Made by a program: the position numbers and the translations under genes. Below the pieces are notes generated by a model. The model had not been told where the DNA came from. It searched no databases and was given only the letters and a program-made list of their open reading frames with translations. A stretch of 64,000 bases of DNA, taken from the NCBI GenBank assembly GCA_947652605.1, contig OX393581.1, positions 11,412,640 to 11,476,639 of the forward strand, given 5' to 3'. The DNA is from Elmis aenea (Eukaryota; Arthropoda; Insecta; Coleoptera; Elmidae). Shown here piece after piece: positions 24,601-35,400 of the stretch (its first letter is position 1; every line of letters starts with the position of its first letter).

Positions 24601-26392
24601 GTTTAAATTTTAAATTTCTCTTAAGCATTTCCAAAATGCTCAATGCTTGCTTGTTAATTTTTTTAAGCACTTGGGTCAGTGCTTGATGCTTTTAAGCATT
24701 TTTAAAAACCAAAGTACTTACTGCTTAATTAGATCAAGCACTTACACAAGTGCTTGAATGCTCGGTGCTTCAAGCACTTTGGGTCGGTGCTTTGCCCAGC
24801 TCTGTATGTGCGTATGGCATCGACGGTGGAGATGTTAAATACAGATTCAATGTAAATTGTGCTAAGCGGTAGCCACCCAACACTTAAGGTTTGATTCGAA
24901 ATGCCCACCGGTGGGCACATGGCCCCGGCAAGACACGAAATGCCCACCGTGGGCATTTGGCACTCAACGTGTTAAAAAAAATTAAACCAGTTATGAGATT
25001 TCGGGTCCTAAATCAACAGCAATCTTATTTTAAAATTGCCAATTGGTCTCAAAAGTGCTTACCCCGGCAAGAAAAGTGACTTAATCATATAACTTAGAAC
25101 TGAAATGATTTAAGAATCTGTGAATGTTCGAGACGAATGCTGAAACCTGTATTGGGCTTATACTCTACAAAAAAATTATTGTTAAAGCCTCGGTCACTTC
25201 TCACCTTGTAGCAAAGTTGGAGGTAGCGACAGGTAAGCTTTTGAGATGTCACTTTTCTTGCCGGGGTGCGATATTCTTCATTAATAGGAGGGGGGACGAT
25301 TTTAAACTTAACTTATATTATTATTTGCAATATTTAGAGGTATCAATTATAATTCTGAATAAAAATTTATATTTTTTACAAACAGGCATTACCAGATAAA
25401 AAAAAAATTAAATATTAAGTCCCACTAGATTTACAAAATTCAAAATTGTGCTTAAAATGAAATACGTAAAGTTTAAACTTGAGAATAATTTGTTGCAAAT
25501 TTTAAAGCCGAGATCAATAAATTACTAATTAAACAGCAATTTTTTTTTCAAAATGGTTTAAGGTCAACTCGCTCGTGATCACGTTCGCGAGCAAGATCAT
25601 GCCAGTGTGTGTGGACCTTTAAAATATTCCAAAAAAACACCTTCGTACATTTCCGTTGACATTGTTAGTGAGGTTTACCATATGCAGAGGTACAATAGAA
25701 TGTGGCATTATAATCAAACAAACACGTACCTTTGTATCTTGGTTGCACGTAGGGCACGTAATAGTTGTTTCGGCTAACCCAGCATCACCGGCTTCACAGA
25801 TCAGCTTCTTGTCTAAGCAATGCTCACAAAAAACATGTAAGCAAGATAATACACGAGGCAAAACCAAAGACTCTCTGCAAAAAAACTTCCTAGCATTAAT
25901 TTTTTCCCTCAGATCAGTTTAGTAAGCGCAAACTGCACTTCAAATATCAACCAACGATTAGAAATTGTAAGCAAAGATCGAAAATCATTTATGAACTTAA
26001 AGTGGACTTTGTAATATGTATGCTATGTAATTTCGTAGTACCTTGGTTTACATGTGATGGTTGAAAAACAATTCATAAAAAGTTTCCTAATTCGTTAAGG
26101 GTTATTCAAAAAATACCGACACTTGACGCATTCCAAAATTAAAAGCAACAGTTTAACCTGAGAATTTAAGAGCTCCTGTACATGAATCAATTAAAAAATG
26201 ACATGTTAACTCGACTTACCCGCACATGCCACAACTATCTGGATCGGCCAAGAGTGCTCCCTCGAGAGGGCTAGTACTGCAACTCTTCACCCCATCGCCG
26301 AACATGCTGCCTCCAAGATTACCAAAATCTTCCTTGCTGTCTAAAAACTTCTCGTTTGATTCATCTAGGTCTTGTAGATTATTTCCAGCCAT
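12622..26392 (-). CDS. mei-P26: TRIM-NHL protein of Mei-P26 type (RING, two B-boxes, coiled coil, NHL)
   Basis: A translational repressor and probable E3 ligase; in Drosophila Mei-P26 acts in germline differentiation with other NHL factors. Exons: 26220-26392, 25730-25874, 21597-22905, 19042-19400, 15920-16277, 15568-15800, 12622-12726; all phases agree, giving 893 residues. The RING spans 54-101 and is split: Cys54/Cys57 come from exon 1, while C69-x-H71-x2-C74-x2-C77 and C98-P-T-C101 come from exon 2. B-box 1 is about 135-172 and B-box 2 about 195-230, then a coiled coil to about 370 and a Ser/Asn-rich linker. NHL repeats fill 623-893 ([33 protein letters not shown], ending [18 protein letters not shown]). 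Brat lacks a RING, which favours Mei-P26; Wech or another TRIM-NHL is less likely. The start is the first ATG of exon 1. All six introns are transposon-bearing or AT-rich. Confidence 0.9.
13109..13848. mobile_element. TTAA-flanked element with CACGTTAAGCGCC ends
   Basis: Ends AACACGTTAAGCGCC and GACGCTTAACGTGTT, flanked by CTAA (left, decayed) and TTAA (right). The homologous site near 47612 reads GTCTTAATCGTT, which gives the empty site. TTAA targeting indicates a piggyBac-like non-autonomous element. Inside are several copies of GTATCCA/TGGATAC, one forming the palindrome TGTATCCATATGGATACA near 13811. Confidence 0.8.
14436..14697. mobile_element. Small inverted-repeat MITE
   Basis: Ends ATCTGTACCTCAGAAGGTAA and its near inverse (CTTCTGAGGTACAGAT), with a subterminal GGTCGG/CCGACC. 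It is inserted in the centre of the 12908-15356 fold-back. The sister copy near 48215-48240 (AAGTATATTCGCTCAG) shows the uninterrupted site. Confidence 0.75.
16392..16792. mobile_element. hAT-type non-autonomous element
   Basis: Ends CAGGGGTTTGGAGCGGAGC and GCTCCAAACCCCGG. Flanking octamers ATGAAAGC (16384-16391) and GTGAAAGC (16793-16800) match at seven of eight positions, the size expected for hAT. GGAGC motifs recur near both ends. It lies in intron 4 of the mei-P26-like gene, inside a copy of a small palindromic repeat. Confidence 0.8.
17061..17378. mobile_element. TTAA-type element with CACGTTCACTGCC ends
   Basis: Ends ATAACACGTTCACTGCCA and TGGCAGTCAACGTGATAA, flanked by ATAA, a variant of TTAA. 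The right arm of the host fold-back (GGTTATGTACAAAATG, inverse) and the related copy near 29720 (CTACATAACC) show the empty site. Related by its termini to the elements at 13109 and 23199. Confidence 0.75.
17612..18308. mobile_element. Concentric fold-back, inner layer
   Basis: Ends ACAGGGTGTTCGTCATACTC and its near inverse. Arms of about 340 bp meet at a tiny centre near 17940-17990 where ATGGCAGAAAATAAC lies between inverted ACAGCAT/ATGCTGT; this may be the first codons of a transposase. It sits at the symmetry centre of the outer fold-back. Confidence 0.8.
18845..18909. repeat. 65-bp palindromic MITE, CAGGTTCACATT ends
   Basis: Bounded by CAGGTTCACATTA and TAATGTGAACCTG, with internal GCTTTCAACT and CAACTTGAAT. 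A second copy lies in inverted orientation at about 16342-16812, where the hAT element 16392-16792 interrupts it. Confidence 0.6.
20164..20906. mobile_element. Long fold-back with inward-lying ACAGGGTG termini
   Basis: Inverted arms of about 195 bp (20164-20358 and 20719-20906) are bounded outside by TATACAATGTGGCTGATTT-like sequence and inside by GAGCACCCTGTA / TACAGGGTGTTC. Between them a further palindromic stretch (GAATCACATTC / GAATGTGATTC) surrounds a transposase N-terminal fragment. It lies in intron 3 of the mei-P26-like gene. Confidence 0.75.
20576..20668 (+). pseudogene. Transposase N-terminal fragment
   Basis: Encodes [20 protein letters not shown], then [10 protein letters not shown] and a stop. 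Shares E-K-[FV]-[ND]-M-L and the later C-x-E-A spacing with the fragment at 48119-48317. Only the start of the helix-turn-helix survives before the inverted arm begins. Confidence 0.65.
23199..24975. mobile_element. TTAA-flanked element with CACGTTGAGCGCC ends, 1.8 kb
   Basis: Flanked by TTAA at 23199-23202 and 24972-24975, with ends AACACGTTGAGCGCC and GGCACTCAACGTGTT. Subterminal copies of ACCGGTGGGCA / CCACCGGTGG occur near 23350-23410 and 24905-24950. No intact ORF; piggyBac-like by target site. It holds the hAT element at 24359-24804 and lies in intron 2 of the mei-P26-like gene. Confidence 0.8.
24359..24804. mobile_element. hAT element packed with AAGCACTT/ATGCTT motifs
   Basis: Ends CAGAGCTGGGCAATGC and TTGCCCAGCTCTG with a perfect 8-bp target duplication TATGTGCG (24351-24358 and 24805-24812). 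The interior is a dense array of short motifs of the AGTGCTTGATGCTT / AAGCACTTT kind in both orientations, probably transposase-binding sites. No coding sequence. Confidence 0.9.
25061..25267. repeat. Inverted-repeat MITE, ACCCCGGCAAG ends
   Basis: ACCCCGGCAAGAAAAGTGAC is exactly inverted at 25248-25267. A second inverted pair, CTCAAAAG / CTTTTGAG, lies just outside on the left and just inside on the right, so the two pairs interleave. About 170 bp of unrelated sequence lies between. Confidence 0.65.
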
Positions 26393-27060
26393 TACAACGT
26401 GTTATATAGCGTTAAATGGTGTATGATATTTGTGTTGATAGATAGGCCACTTCTCACGAAATTTAATTTCGTGAAGTCTTCATCTGAAAATGAAACACCA
26501 CGCTAAGAAACTTCTTAAACCACGCCGTAAATTACCGGATTTTAACACGAAAAGTTTGCAGGTCAACAGAAACAACAACACTGCACACGACTAATTTTGT
26601 TAGTACAATTAGTGATTGTTATAACCAAGAACAACAAGTATCTAATTACAAAAACACAACTATGAGTTTTAAACTACATATATCGATTATATAATTACGT
26701 TTTCAACAGATTTATCTCGCTAAAACTTACCATTGCAATGATTAGTAACTATAGGAAAATGGCGCGTCTTTGCGTCTGATACAAGGGCAAGGGGATAAAT
26801 AAGTCAATAGGAGGGGTGAGAGGAAATCGAACATCCGCAAGTCCCTGGGCCGTAAAACTGGGACTTATTAAACGCAAACGCGGGAAACTAACCCAAAAAT
26901 AACGGAAAAGCCGATTAAGTAAATCATACTGACATAAAGTATACGCTATAAATGAATATCGAAGATCAAAAACAAACCGCTTTTAACTCTTTAAACGCGC
27001 AATTACAAATTTTCAATACACTTAAATATAATGGCTTACTTTCTTACCTGTAAAAAAACA
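26393..27060 (-). promoter_or_regulatory. 5'UTR and promoter region of the mei-P26-like gene
   Basis: A plausible non-coding exon ends at 26731 (donor GTAAGT after ATTGCAATG) and splices to 26483 (acceptor CATTTTCAG). Near 26750-26900 the sequence is less AT-rich. In this model the leader contains a seven-codon upstream ORF beginning at 26483 (MKTSRN then stop). Confidence 0.4.
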
Positions 27061-29435
27061 CAAAAAACACGGAGCAAAAAATACTGGATTATAAATTACT
27101 AAAACAAATTTTTTGTTTTCTCATTGTTATAAACATAACTAAGTAAAGAACGACAAAGCCACCTACGAATTAATTTAAATTATAAAATAGGTGTTTACTG
27201 CACACGCCATTTTATTACATAACATTTTTTATCAGTGGGACTTATAACGTCCTTGTAAATCCAAATTAAGCCCTTACTCGTTTTCACTAGATATACTTTA
27301 ATTTATACACAGTTATGAAACTTTATTTACACACAACTTCAAAAAATTAGGCATACTTAGTTGGGAAGGATTAAATTTGTGCGTTTAGTGTTTAAACTGG
27401 TAAACTCAGATATTATTTACCTACCTTAAGCTTTCCCTACAAAAATTTTAGAACTGAAAAACTTGATAAGAAAAAAAAAAGAACCATTAACTTCATCAGA
27501 CTTTAGTCTCTTTAAGTTACTAATAAATTTTATTGAAGCAATGATTAAAATTAGCTAGATCAATTAATTTTAGCAAAAACTAAATCATTTTTTAAGGAAG
27601 GTTCAATTATTTTGTCATGGAAGCTGATAAGCTATTGGCAATATTTTTTGTAAAATTTTCAATAAAAGGGCTCGATGCTGAGTTGTCTGCATTAAAGCTG
27701 CATCTCGATATATCACGATATTAAACAATCAAAAGCTTATTGGACCTGTAAAAAAATATTTGATGTGTAGATAATAAACAAAATGTATTTTTTGATTACT
27801 TCTCTGAAAAGTTTTTATTATTTTATTTGTCCCTATGAGATACAAAAAACAAACATTGCTTCTATAATTCTCCCTAAAATAACACAGAGCAATTGTCATG
27901 AGAAGTGAAATGCATCCATTTGATGGATTTTACGGATTAACAAAAACAGTTTCAAGAACATTACTAAAAACTGTTAACAGTTATTTTTTTTGCAAATAAC
28001 TAATTATCAAGTAATAAACGTTTAACATGTCACTTCACATTTAATTCCCATTCGAGCTACGACCGGGAAGATCATATACAAATTAAACAGTTTACACTAT
28101 ATTAACAGATTTACGCTTAAAAATATGAAAATACAGAGAAATGATGTGACTTTTTTTTAAATCATTCTGGCGCGGAAACGACACCACTCGATTTCAAATA
28201 TTGTCCATTGCTAATATACATGTAGGTGAGGCAGTCGGTCTGCGCAAAACTATCGGCGCACTTGGTTAACTTAACTCTTATGTGTTGTACATTGGTATCG
28301 TAACAATGGAATTAAATGACAATAAAAATACTCTGCTCTGTTTTCCTATAAAGATTTTCAAAGGGATCGACATATACTAAGAACATTTTAACTTAAAATT
28401 ACAGCTATAAATAATTAGTTCGCAGCAATCGGAGGTACTTTAATTGGGCTTTGAATATTACTTAAAAACAATCTTTAATGCCCACACACAGCCGTGGTAA
28501 GTATAAAAAGACGAGGAAACTTTTGAACATAATTATACAATAAATACGGTAATTGAATTTAATACTGCAAAATCATGTAAAAAAAAGTTTCGTTTCCGTT
28601 TCAACGGTTAATAAAAGCTTTGCTTCTTTAAAGTTCCAAAATATCAAAAACATGGTGACCCTGAAAGTTCGTTATTTTACCATTTTTCAAGATATGCTCT
28701 TGATAAATGCACCGAAAAAATGTGTTTAAGATATAGACGACCTTTCGGCACCACATTTTCGATGATAAAGTTCCCAAATACGGCTCTGTGCTTGTTAAAA
28801 ACGTAATCATTGTTCCAAATTACTCAACGCAAAACTACATTAAAATAAACTTCATCTAGTCAATTGTACTGTAAAATTCAAATCCCAAACGGAAAATAAA
28901 CAGAAACCAGAACACATATAACATAATACGTACATGAAAATGAAATACTCGGACTGCTGCAGGACTCTTTAAATTTGAACCCGTTTGTTGCCTGAGCACG
29001 GACTCAAAGGAAAAAAAAAAACGGAATAATAAAAATAATGATTTTCGTACTTGCTAATTATAAACGACTGATTGAACAGAAATTACCTTGCATGACGACT
29101 GGAAACAAACATTCGGACTAATACACTATAAACAAATTTGTTGTCGAACTATTAAAAATACTATTATAATAACGGTACTTGAAAAAAGCTAGAAAGCCTA
29201 GTGTTATGGTAAAAAAAAATCGACTCGAGGCTGTAGATATCTTCGATTGGAGATGATCAAAGTGTCTCTAGGCGAGTTTCATTCACCCAAACTCGAGACA
29301 TTCATTCACACAGTCAGTTTATAAGTACGCACAATCAAACAGACGCAGATAAAAAGAATGAGAACACAAACACTGCTATATGTACATGGGAGGAATGAAT
29401 GAAAGGCGAGATGAGGTAATGTTATGGTTGCTGGT
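27061..29435 (-). other. Spacer and presumed 3'UTR of Dsp1
   Basis: Lies between the mei-P26-like 5' end and the Dsp1 stop codon; both genes run on the minus strand. The right part is probably Dsp1 3'UTR. AATAAA-type signals occur on the minus strand (for example around 27820-27835) but none can be chosen. No ORF or terminus pair recognised. Confidence 0.35.
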
Positions 29436-32400
29436 TTATTCATCCTCATCATCGTCTATTTCTTCTTCATCCTCATCCTCCTCGTCCGGTTCAGGTACTG
29501 GAGCCACAGGCAAAGCGGGAATATTCTTCTTTTTGTATGCAGTCATTTCCTATTAACAAAAACGTACGTCTTAACAAACCTTGCACAACAGAAATTCAAT
29601 AATAAACCTAGTTTTAATTATACGGTGTGTACAAAAAAATAACGTAACGCCTCAATATCTCGTCTTGTGGCAACTTTACAAATACAAAATTCGAATAAAA
29701 GTGGTTTGTGGTTATTTACTACATAACCTTAAATTGTTCTCAACTAGACAGTGTTCTGTTTCTCAACTAGAGAGTGTTTTGTTTCTCAACTAGACAGTGT
29801 TTTGTTTCTAAACTAGACAGTGTTTTGTTTTTGGGAACCGATACGTAACTTTGTTTTCTTGAATAGAAAACCTTGTATATTTTAGGTGCAAAATTAAATT
29901 GTTTTTCAAAAATGTATCAAGTTTTATATAAAAATATTTACAGCAACAGGACTCTAGAAAAATATTAGATAATATTTCACAACTTAACAATGTCGAAACA
30001 AATTCCTTTAATAATTTAATTGACAATAGTGCTGGCTATTCAAAATTTTAAAATAATTCACAGGGTGCTTCTTATGTCGGTCCAATTGGCTAAACTTCAA
30101 ACATGAATAAGTAATTTTTTTTAAATGAAACCCCCTATATATTTTTACATTTTCTTACCGGTAATTCAATCATTTTTAAAAACTAACCTAGGTCAGTTAT
30201 GTCTAGAACTAATATTTCTCGTGTTATTGCGATTGTCGTGAAACTTTTTGGGCACAAATAAAATATTCGATGGGATAAAACTATTAGACTTTGAAAATAT
30301 CTCGAAAATTTGTTATAAAAGTCAATTTTGTATGTTAAAGCTGAATTTTTGGCTTGATAATAAATTACATTAAGGTTTATTACAAGTCTTAAACATTTCA
30401 TCACCGATTTGTTTAATACTACAACCACTTTAAAAATGTTGGCAATAATGTAGGTTAAATTCGATTGTGACAAGCTTCACAGCACATAAGCCAAATTAAT
30501 CAAAATACAGAGGGTCCCAGTTATCGTGCACAGCATGGGAGAATCTCGGTGAACGGTAAGAGATACAGAGTTGGTTAAATGAGTCAAAATGATCTATGAT
30601 TTAAGAACAACTATATACTATGAAAAAGTGTTGAAAAATATTGAGTTTTTAAGCTTCCGGTAAAAAAAACAAAAAACGTTTTCAATAACAAACCATAACT
30701 ATCTTAAATTGTTTTAGGTTTTTTTGTTTAATTAAGTACACCCAGCTTAATTATGTAATGTTTTATTGTTTTCCAATTGCCACTTTGATTAAACTTAATA
30801 AATACGATAATTTTGTAATAACTTACTTATTTTTAACGATAATCGTAACAACCCATACATCAATAAAAGAAAAAAAAACTTTTTATTGGTGTTTCGATGA
30901 ACTACAGCCCGTATATATTTAAAAGAACAAAGTTGATATTAAAATCACAAAAAAAACAAAATTTATTAACAAATTTCAAATATTCGCAAAAAAGTGTCCT
31001 GATGTCTAAGAATTGTTTGAGTGTGCTTACAAATAATAAGCAAGTTATAAGCAAAAATTTAAAACGTTTTTGTTTTTCATCAATAGCACAAAACCTTTTT
31101 ATTTTTCAAGATTTTTTTTATACTAGTTGCTCTTAATTCAGGGATCATTTTGACCCATTTAACCAACTATCTCTTACCGTTTACGAGATCTCCATGCTGT
31201 TCACTATATTTGGGACACCCTGTATAGAACAGTGTTACGACTATACTTTCTTTTGTTTTGCAGAAATTTTCATTGTTGTTTCAATGTTTACTACACAATA
31301 AATTAGGTAATAAAACCTTTAATTGTCTGTAATTTTGAACTTAATCATACTCTTTGAAAGCAAAAAATATTAGCAATCTAATTAAGTTGACCAATTACTT
31401 AAAATAACAAAATTTGACGTAATTTGAAATATCTATTAAGAAAAAGGTAAATACAAATGCAAAAGGCCTTTACCTCGTTTGTATATTTTCATTTTTGAAC
31501 TTTGTAACATCATTTGAAAGCAAATTTCGAATATCAATGACAAAGTATTTTTTTTTCAATTGCGAATATTAATATCAGAACCAAAATTTATTTAATACAT
31601 TGCGTGTTAACTCTTTTGTTTCACATTTAAATAAACAAATATAATGATACTGCTTTCGATTATTACAAAATCTGACAATAAGTTATTTCTGTAGATTAAC
31701 ACACACATACATACATTGTGAATTAATCCATTTTAAACTTTAAATGTAGTGTCCTTACATTTTAAGAAAAGCAACGACATAAAACTAACATTTCTCATAA
31801 TAAGAAATACAACTCCAACTATTTTACTTGACAAAAGCAACTATCGTGATCAAAAGACATTGATGCACGCTAGCTTCAGACCGAAAATATAATAACAAAC
31901 TTTATGTTGGTATCACAGTGTAAAACTAGGATATCAATAGCTTATTATTATTTTTGTTTTCTGTGGCATTTAGGTTGTTTTGTCATTTTATGTGTGGTTT
32001 CCCTACACCAGTGGTTCTTAACCTTTTAGTAGTCGTGGCCCCCTAAATATCCTAAAATATTGTCACGGCCCCCCAGTTTGTAGTAACAAAAATATTATGA
32101 TTTATTTAAGAAGATATCTCTCCGATGGTTCGAATAAAGTAAGGAGCAAAGCATATTTTTTTTAAGATTGCAATATTTTAAAAAGTTAAAATGTTTTATA
32201 CATTTTTTGCGGCCCCCTTTAAAATCTTTCACGGCCCCCCCGTTAAAAATCGCTGCCCTACGCCACTGGCTTTTCCCTATGTGTTACCATCTGTTCGAAT
32301 AAAGTTCCCAACGACCAAGGCATCAACCATTTTCGATCACCCGATATATAAATACAAAATATTTCCATATAATTAAATACGCAAGTTTTTAAATGAGAAT

Positions 32401-35400
32401 ATGACCACCAAAACAATTTTTAAGTCAGAAGACTAATCATATTTGCATACTGAAAACATGACTAGGTACATATTTTTACTCAATAGCTTAAACTTAATGC
32501 TCTACTGACCTTTTCATAGCGAGCCTTATCTTTCTCGGCCATGGCTTCGTATCTGCCTTTAGCTTCATGATCGGCTTCTGCCCATCTTCTGCCCAATTCC
32601 TTAGCAATATCGCCAACACCGTATTCGGGATTTGCTCCCTTGACTTTGCTACGTTCATCGTTACAGAACCAGAAGAACGCAGACCTAAACAAAAACACAC
32701 AAACATTATACAATCAACAAAAAAACTTATCGAAAAAAATAATAAAGGGTTAAGAACTATTTGACGTTAACGCAATAGATAACGACTGCATTAAATTTTT
32801 AATATTAAAAACTATTACTACTGTAATATAACTTTCACACATTTGAATTTAATTTACAGTACTTTATTAAAGAATTAAATAGTTAAGAGCTTTAAAAGTT
32901 ACGTAGAAATGTTGAATAAGATTTTAGCCAATCGGATAACACAGGGTGGTATTGCTGGCCGACAAGCAGTTGTTTATTAATATTTCTTTTTTTTTGCAAC
33001 AGACTTTTCTTTAATCTATGGTCGACTATACAGGGTAAGGCATCACTTAAAAGTTGAAATGGGGAAGAACTGTGCTTGGTATACGCCCAAATTCGGTAGC
33101 TTAAAAAAATCAAATGGTGTAGCCATGATGATTGTTGCAATTTTCATCTTGTGAAAGTGGTCATAGGTAGTTTATTTTTTTTTTTTTAATTAATTGCCGA
33201 AAACACACGACTGTTTCGAATTTAACAATTGAAAGTTTGGAGTGTGTAACCTCAATCCAACATTTTATTGAATTTTAAAAGAACCAAGTTGCCATTTTCT
33301 TAATGTATAAATAAATAGAATCACATTTTTGTAATTTTTGCAATTATTTTATCTTAGTTTGTTCTTAATGAAGCGATGATAACCAGATAACCTTATCTTT
33401 GATGTATTATACAGGGTGAGGCATCACCTATGACACCCCTACTTATTTTGTTATTGGAAAGAATTATCAAAAAAAGTTTCAAATAAAATTTGTTTGATAC
33501 AGTATTTCCCAAAATATTGTCATGTGAAATTTTTGTTTTCTTTTGTTTTTTTAGGAGTTACAGCACCATACTTGTTTTTTTTAAATGGCACCATACATAT
33601 TTTTTTATACGGTTTGAAAGACATTTTCTTTGTCTTTTCAACGCACCAAAACTTTTATACCATTACATAACAAAATTTTTAAGAAAATCACAAAAGAACA
33701 ATTTCGTTTTATAAGCGTACGGTATTAATTATTTTACAGTAGTAGGCTTTGAAAATGATACAAAATAGTAAAAGATTTAAAAAAAAAAGTTAATTAGGTT
33801 ACAACGGTAAACACAAAACTACTGTAATAGATTTTTTAGCATTTTGTATCATTTTCAAAGCCTACTACATAATATAAAATAATTAATACTGTACGCTTTT
33901 AAAACAAAATTGTTCCTTTGCAATTTTCTTAAAAATTTTGTTATGTAAAAGTATAAAAGTTTTAGTGTGTTGAAAAGAGAAAGAAAATGTCTTTCAAACC
34001 GTATAAAAAAATATGTATGGTGCCATTTAAAAAAACAAGTATGGTGCCGTAACTCCTAAAAAAACAAAAGAAAACGAAATTTGACATGACAATATTTTGG
34101 GAAATACTATATCAAACAACTTTTATTTGAAACTTTTTTTGATAATTCTTTCCAATAACAAAATAAGTGGGGGTGTCATAGGTGATGCCTCACCCTGTAT
34201 AATACATCAAAGATAAGGTTATCATCGCTTCATTAAGAACAAACTAAGATAAAATAATTGCAAAAATTACAAAAATGTGATTCTATTTATTTATACATTA
34301 AGAAAATGGCAACTTGGTTCTTTTAAAATTCAATAAAATGTTGGATTGAGGTTATACACTCCAAACTTTCAATTGTTAAATTCGAAACAGTCGTGTGTTT
34401 TCGGCAATTAATTTAAAAAAAACAAATAAACTACCTATGACCACTTTCACAAGATGAAAATTGCAACAATCATCATGGCTACACCATTTGATTTTTTTAA
34501 GCTACCGAATTTGGGCGTATACCAAGCACAGTTCTTCCCCATTTCAACTTTTAAGATAAAAAACAAACATAAAGGAAATATATTCACAAAAATGTTCAAT
34601 TAAATTATGCATCAGGATGACAATTCCTAAAAACAGTAAAATAATTTTGAACGTATTTAAAAATTGGGTTGAAAGTTATTGATCGCTAGCTACTACCAGG
34701 ACTGACCAACTCCAAGTTAGCCTTTAGGGCCCTTGAGTTCATTTGTTATTGCACGACACTATTTTACAGTATCTGATTGATCAAGCTGTGCAAAAAAAAA
34801 TGCAAGGGAAAATCGGTTGTGCAAAAAATATTTTGGGGCCTACTTTGTACTCACAGACTTGCTGGGTCAGACTTTAAATTAACCCCAATTCTACTGACTT
34901 ATTCAACAATTTAACGACAGCAAGAACCCAGTAGACTCTGGGCGCATTGCTTCATGCTCGACTGATTATTACTTAAAACAAAACAATAATCCACGGAAAC
35001 AAAACACTTACAAAGATCGCTTTGGTGCATTGGGATCCTTAAGCTGCTTCCTTTTCTTTCCACGCTGCTTCTCGCCCTTGGGTGGTGTGTAGTTCTGCAT
35101 TTCAGTGTCGTAACGCTTCTTGTCCTTTTCGGCCATTTCGTGGAAGCGTTTCTTTTCCTTGTCGACCATGGTCTACAAAACAAAACACACTGTAACATGT
35201 GACACTACAATGCGTGCAAATAATCTGATGAAACAGGAAATATCAGACCTGTTGAGCTTAATAATTAATCCATCACGATTAATATGGATATATAAAATTC
35301 ATCATTAGAAAAACAATATAATTATATTGTGGCAAAACCACAAAAATATTTATTAAAATTAATAAGGACCCAAAGACTTTTGGTTAAGACAGTGACAGGG

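Noticed and set aside
30897..31136. 79-residue plus-strand ORF inside a transposon
   Set aside because: Lys/Asn/Ser-rich product of AT-rich DNA; no transposase motif.
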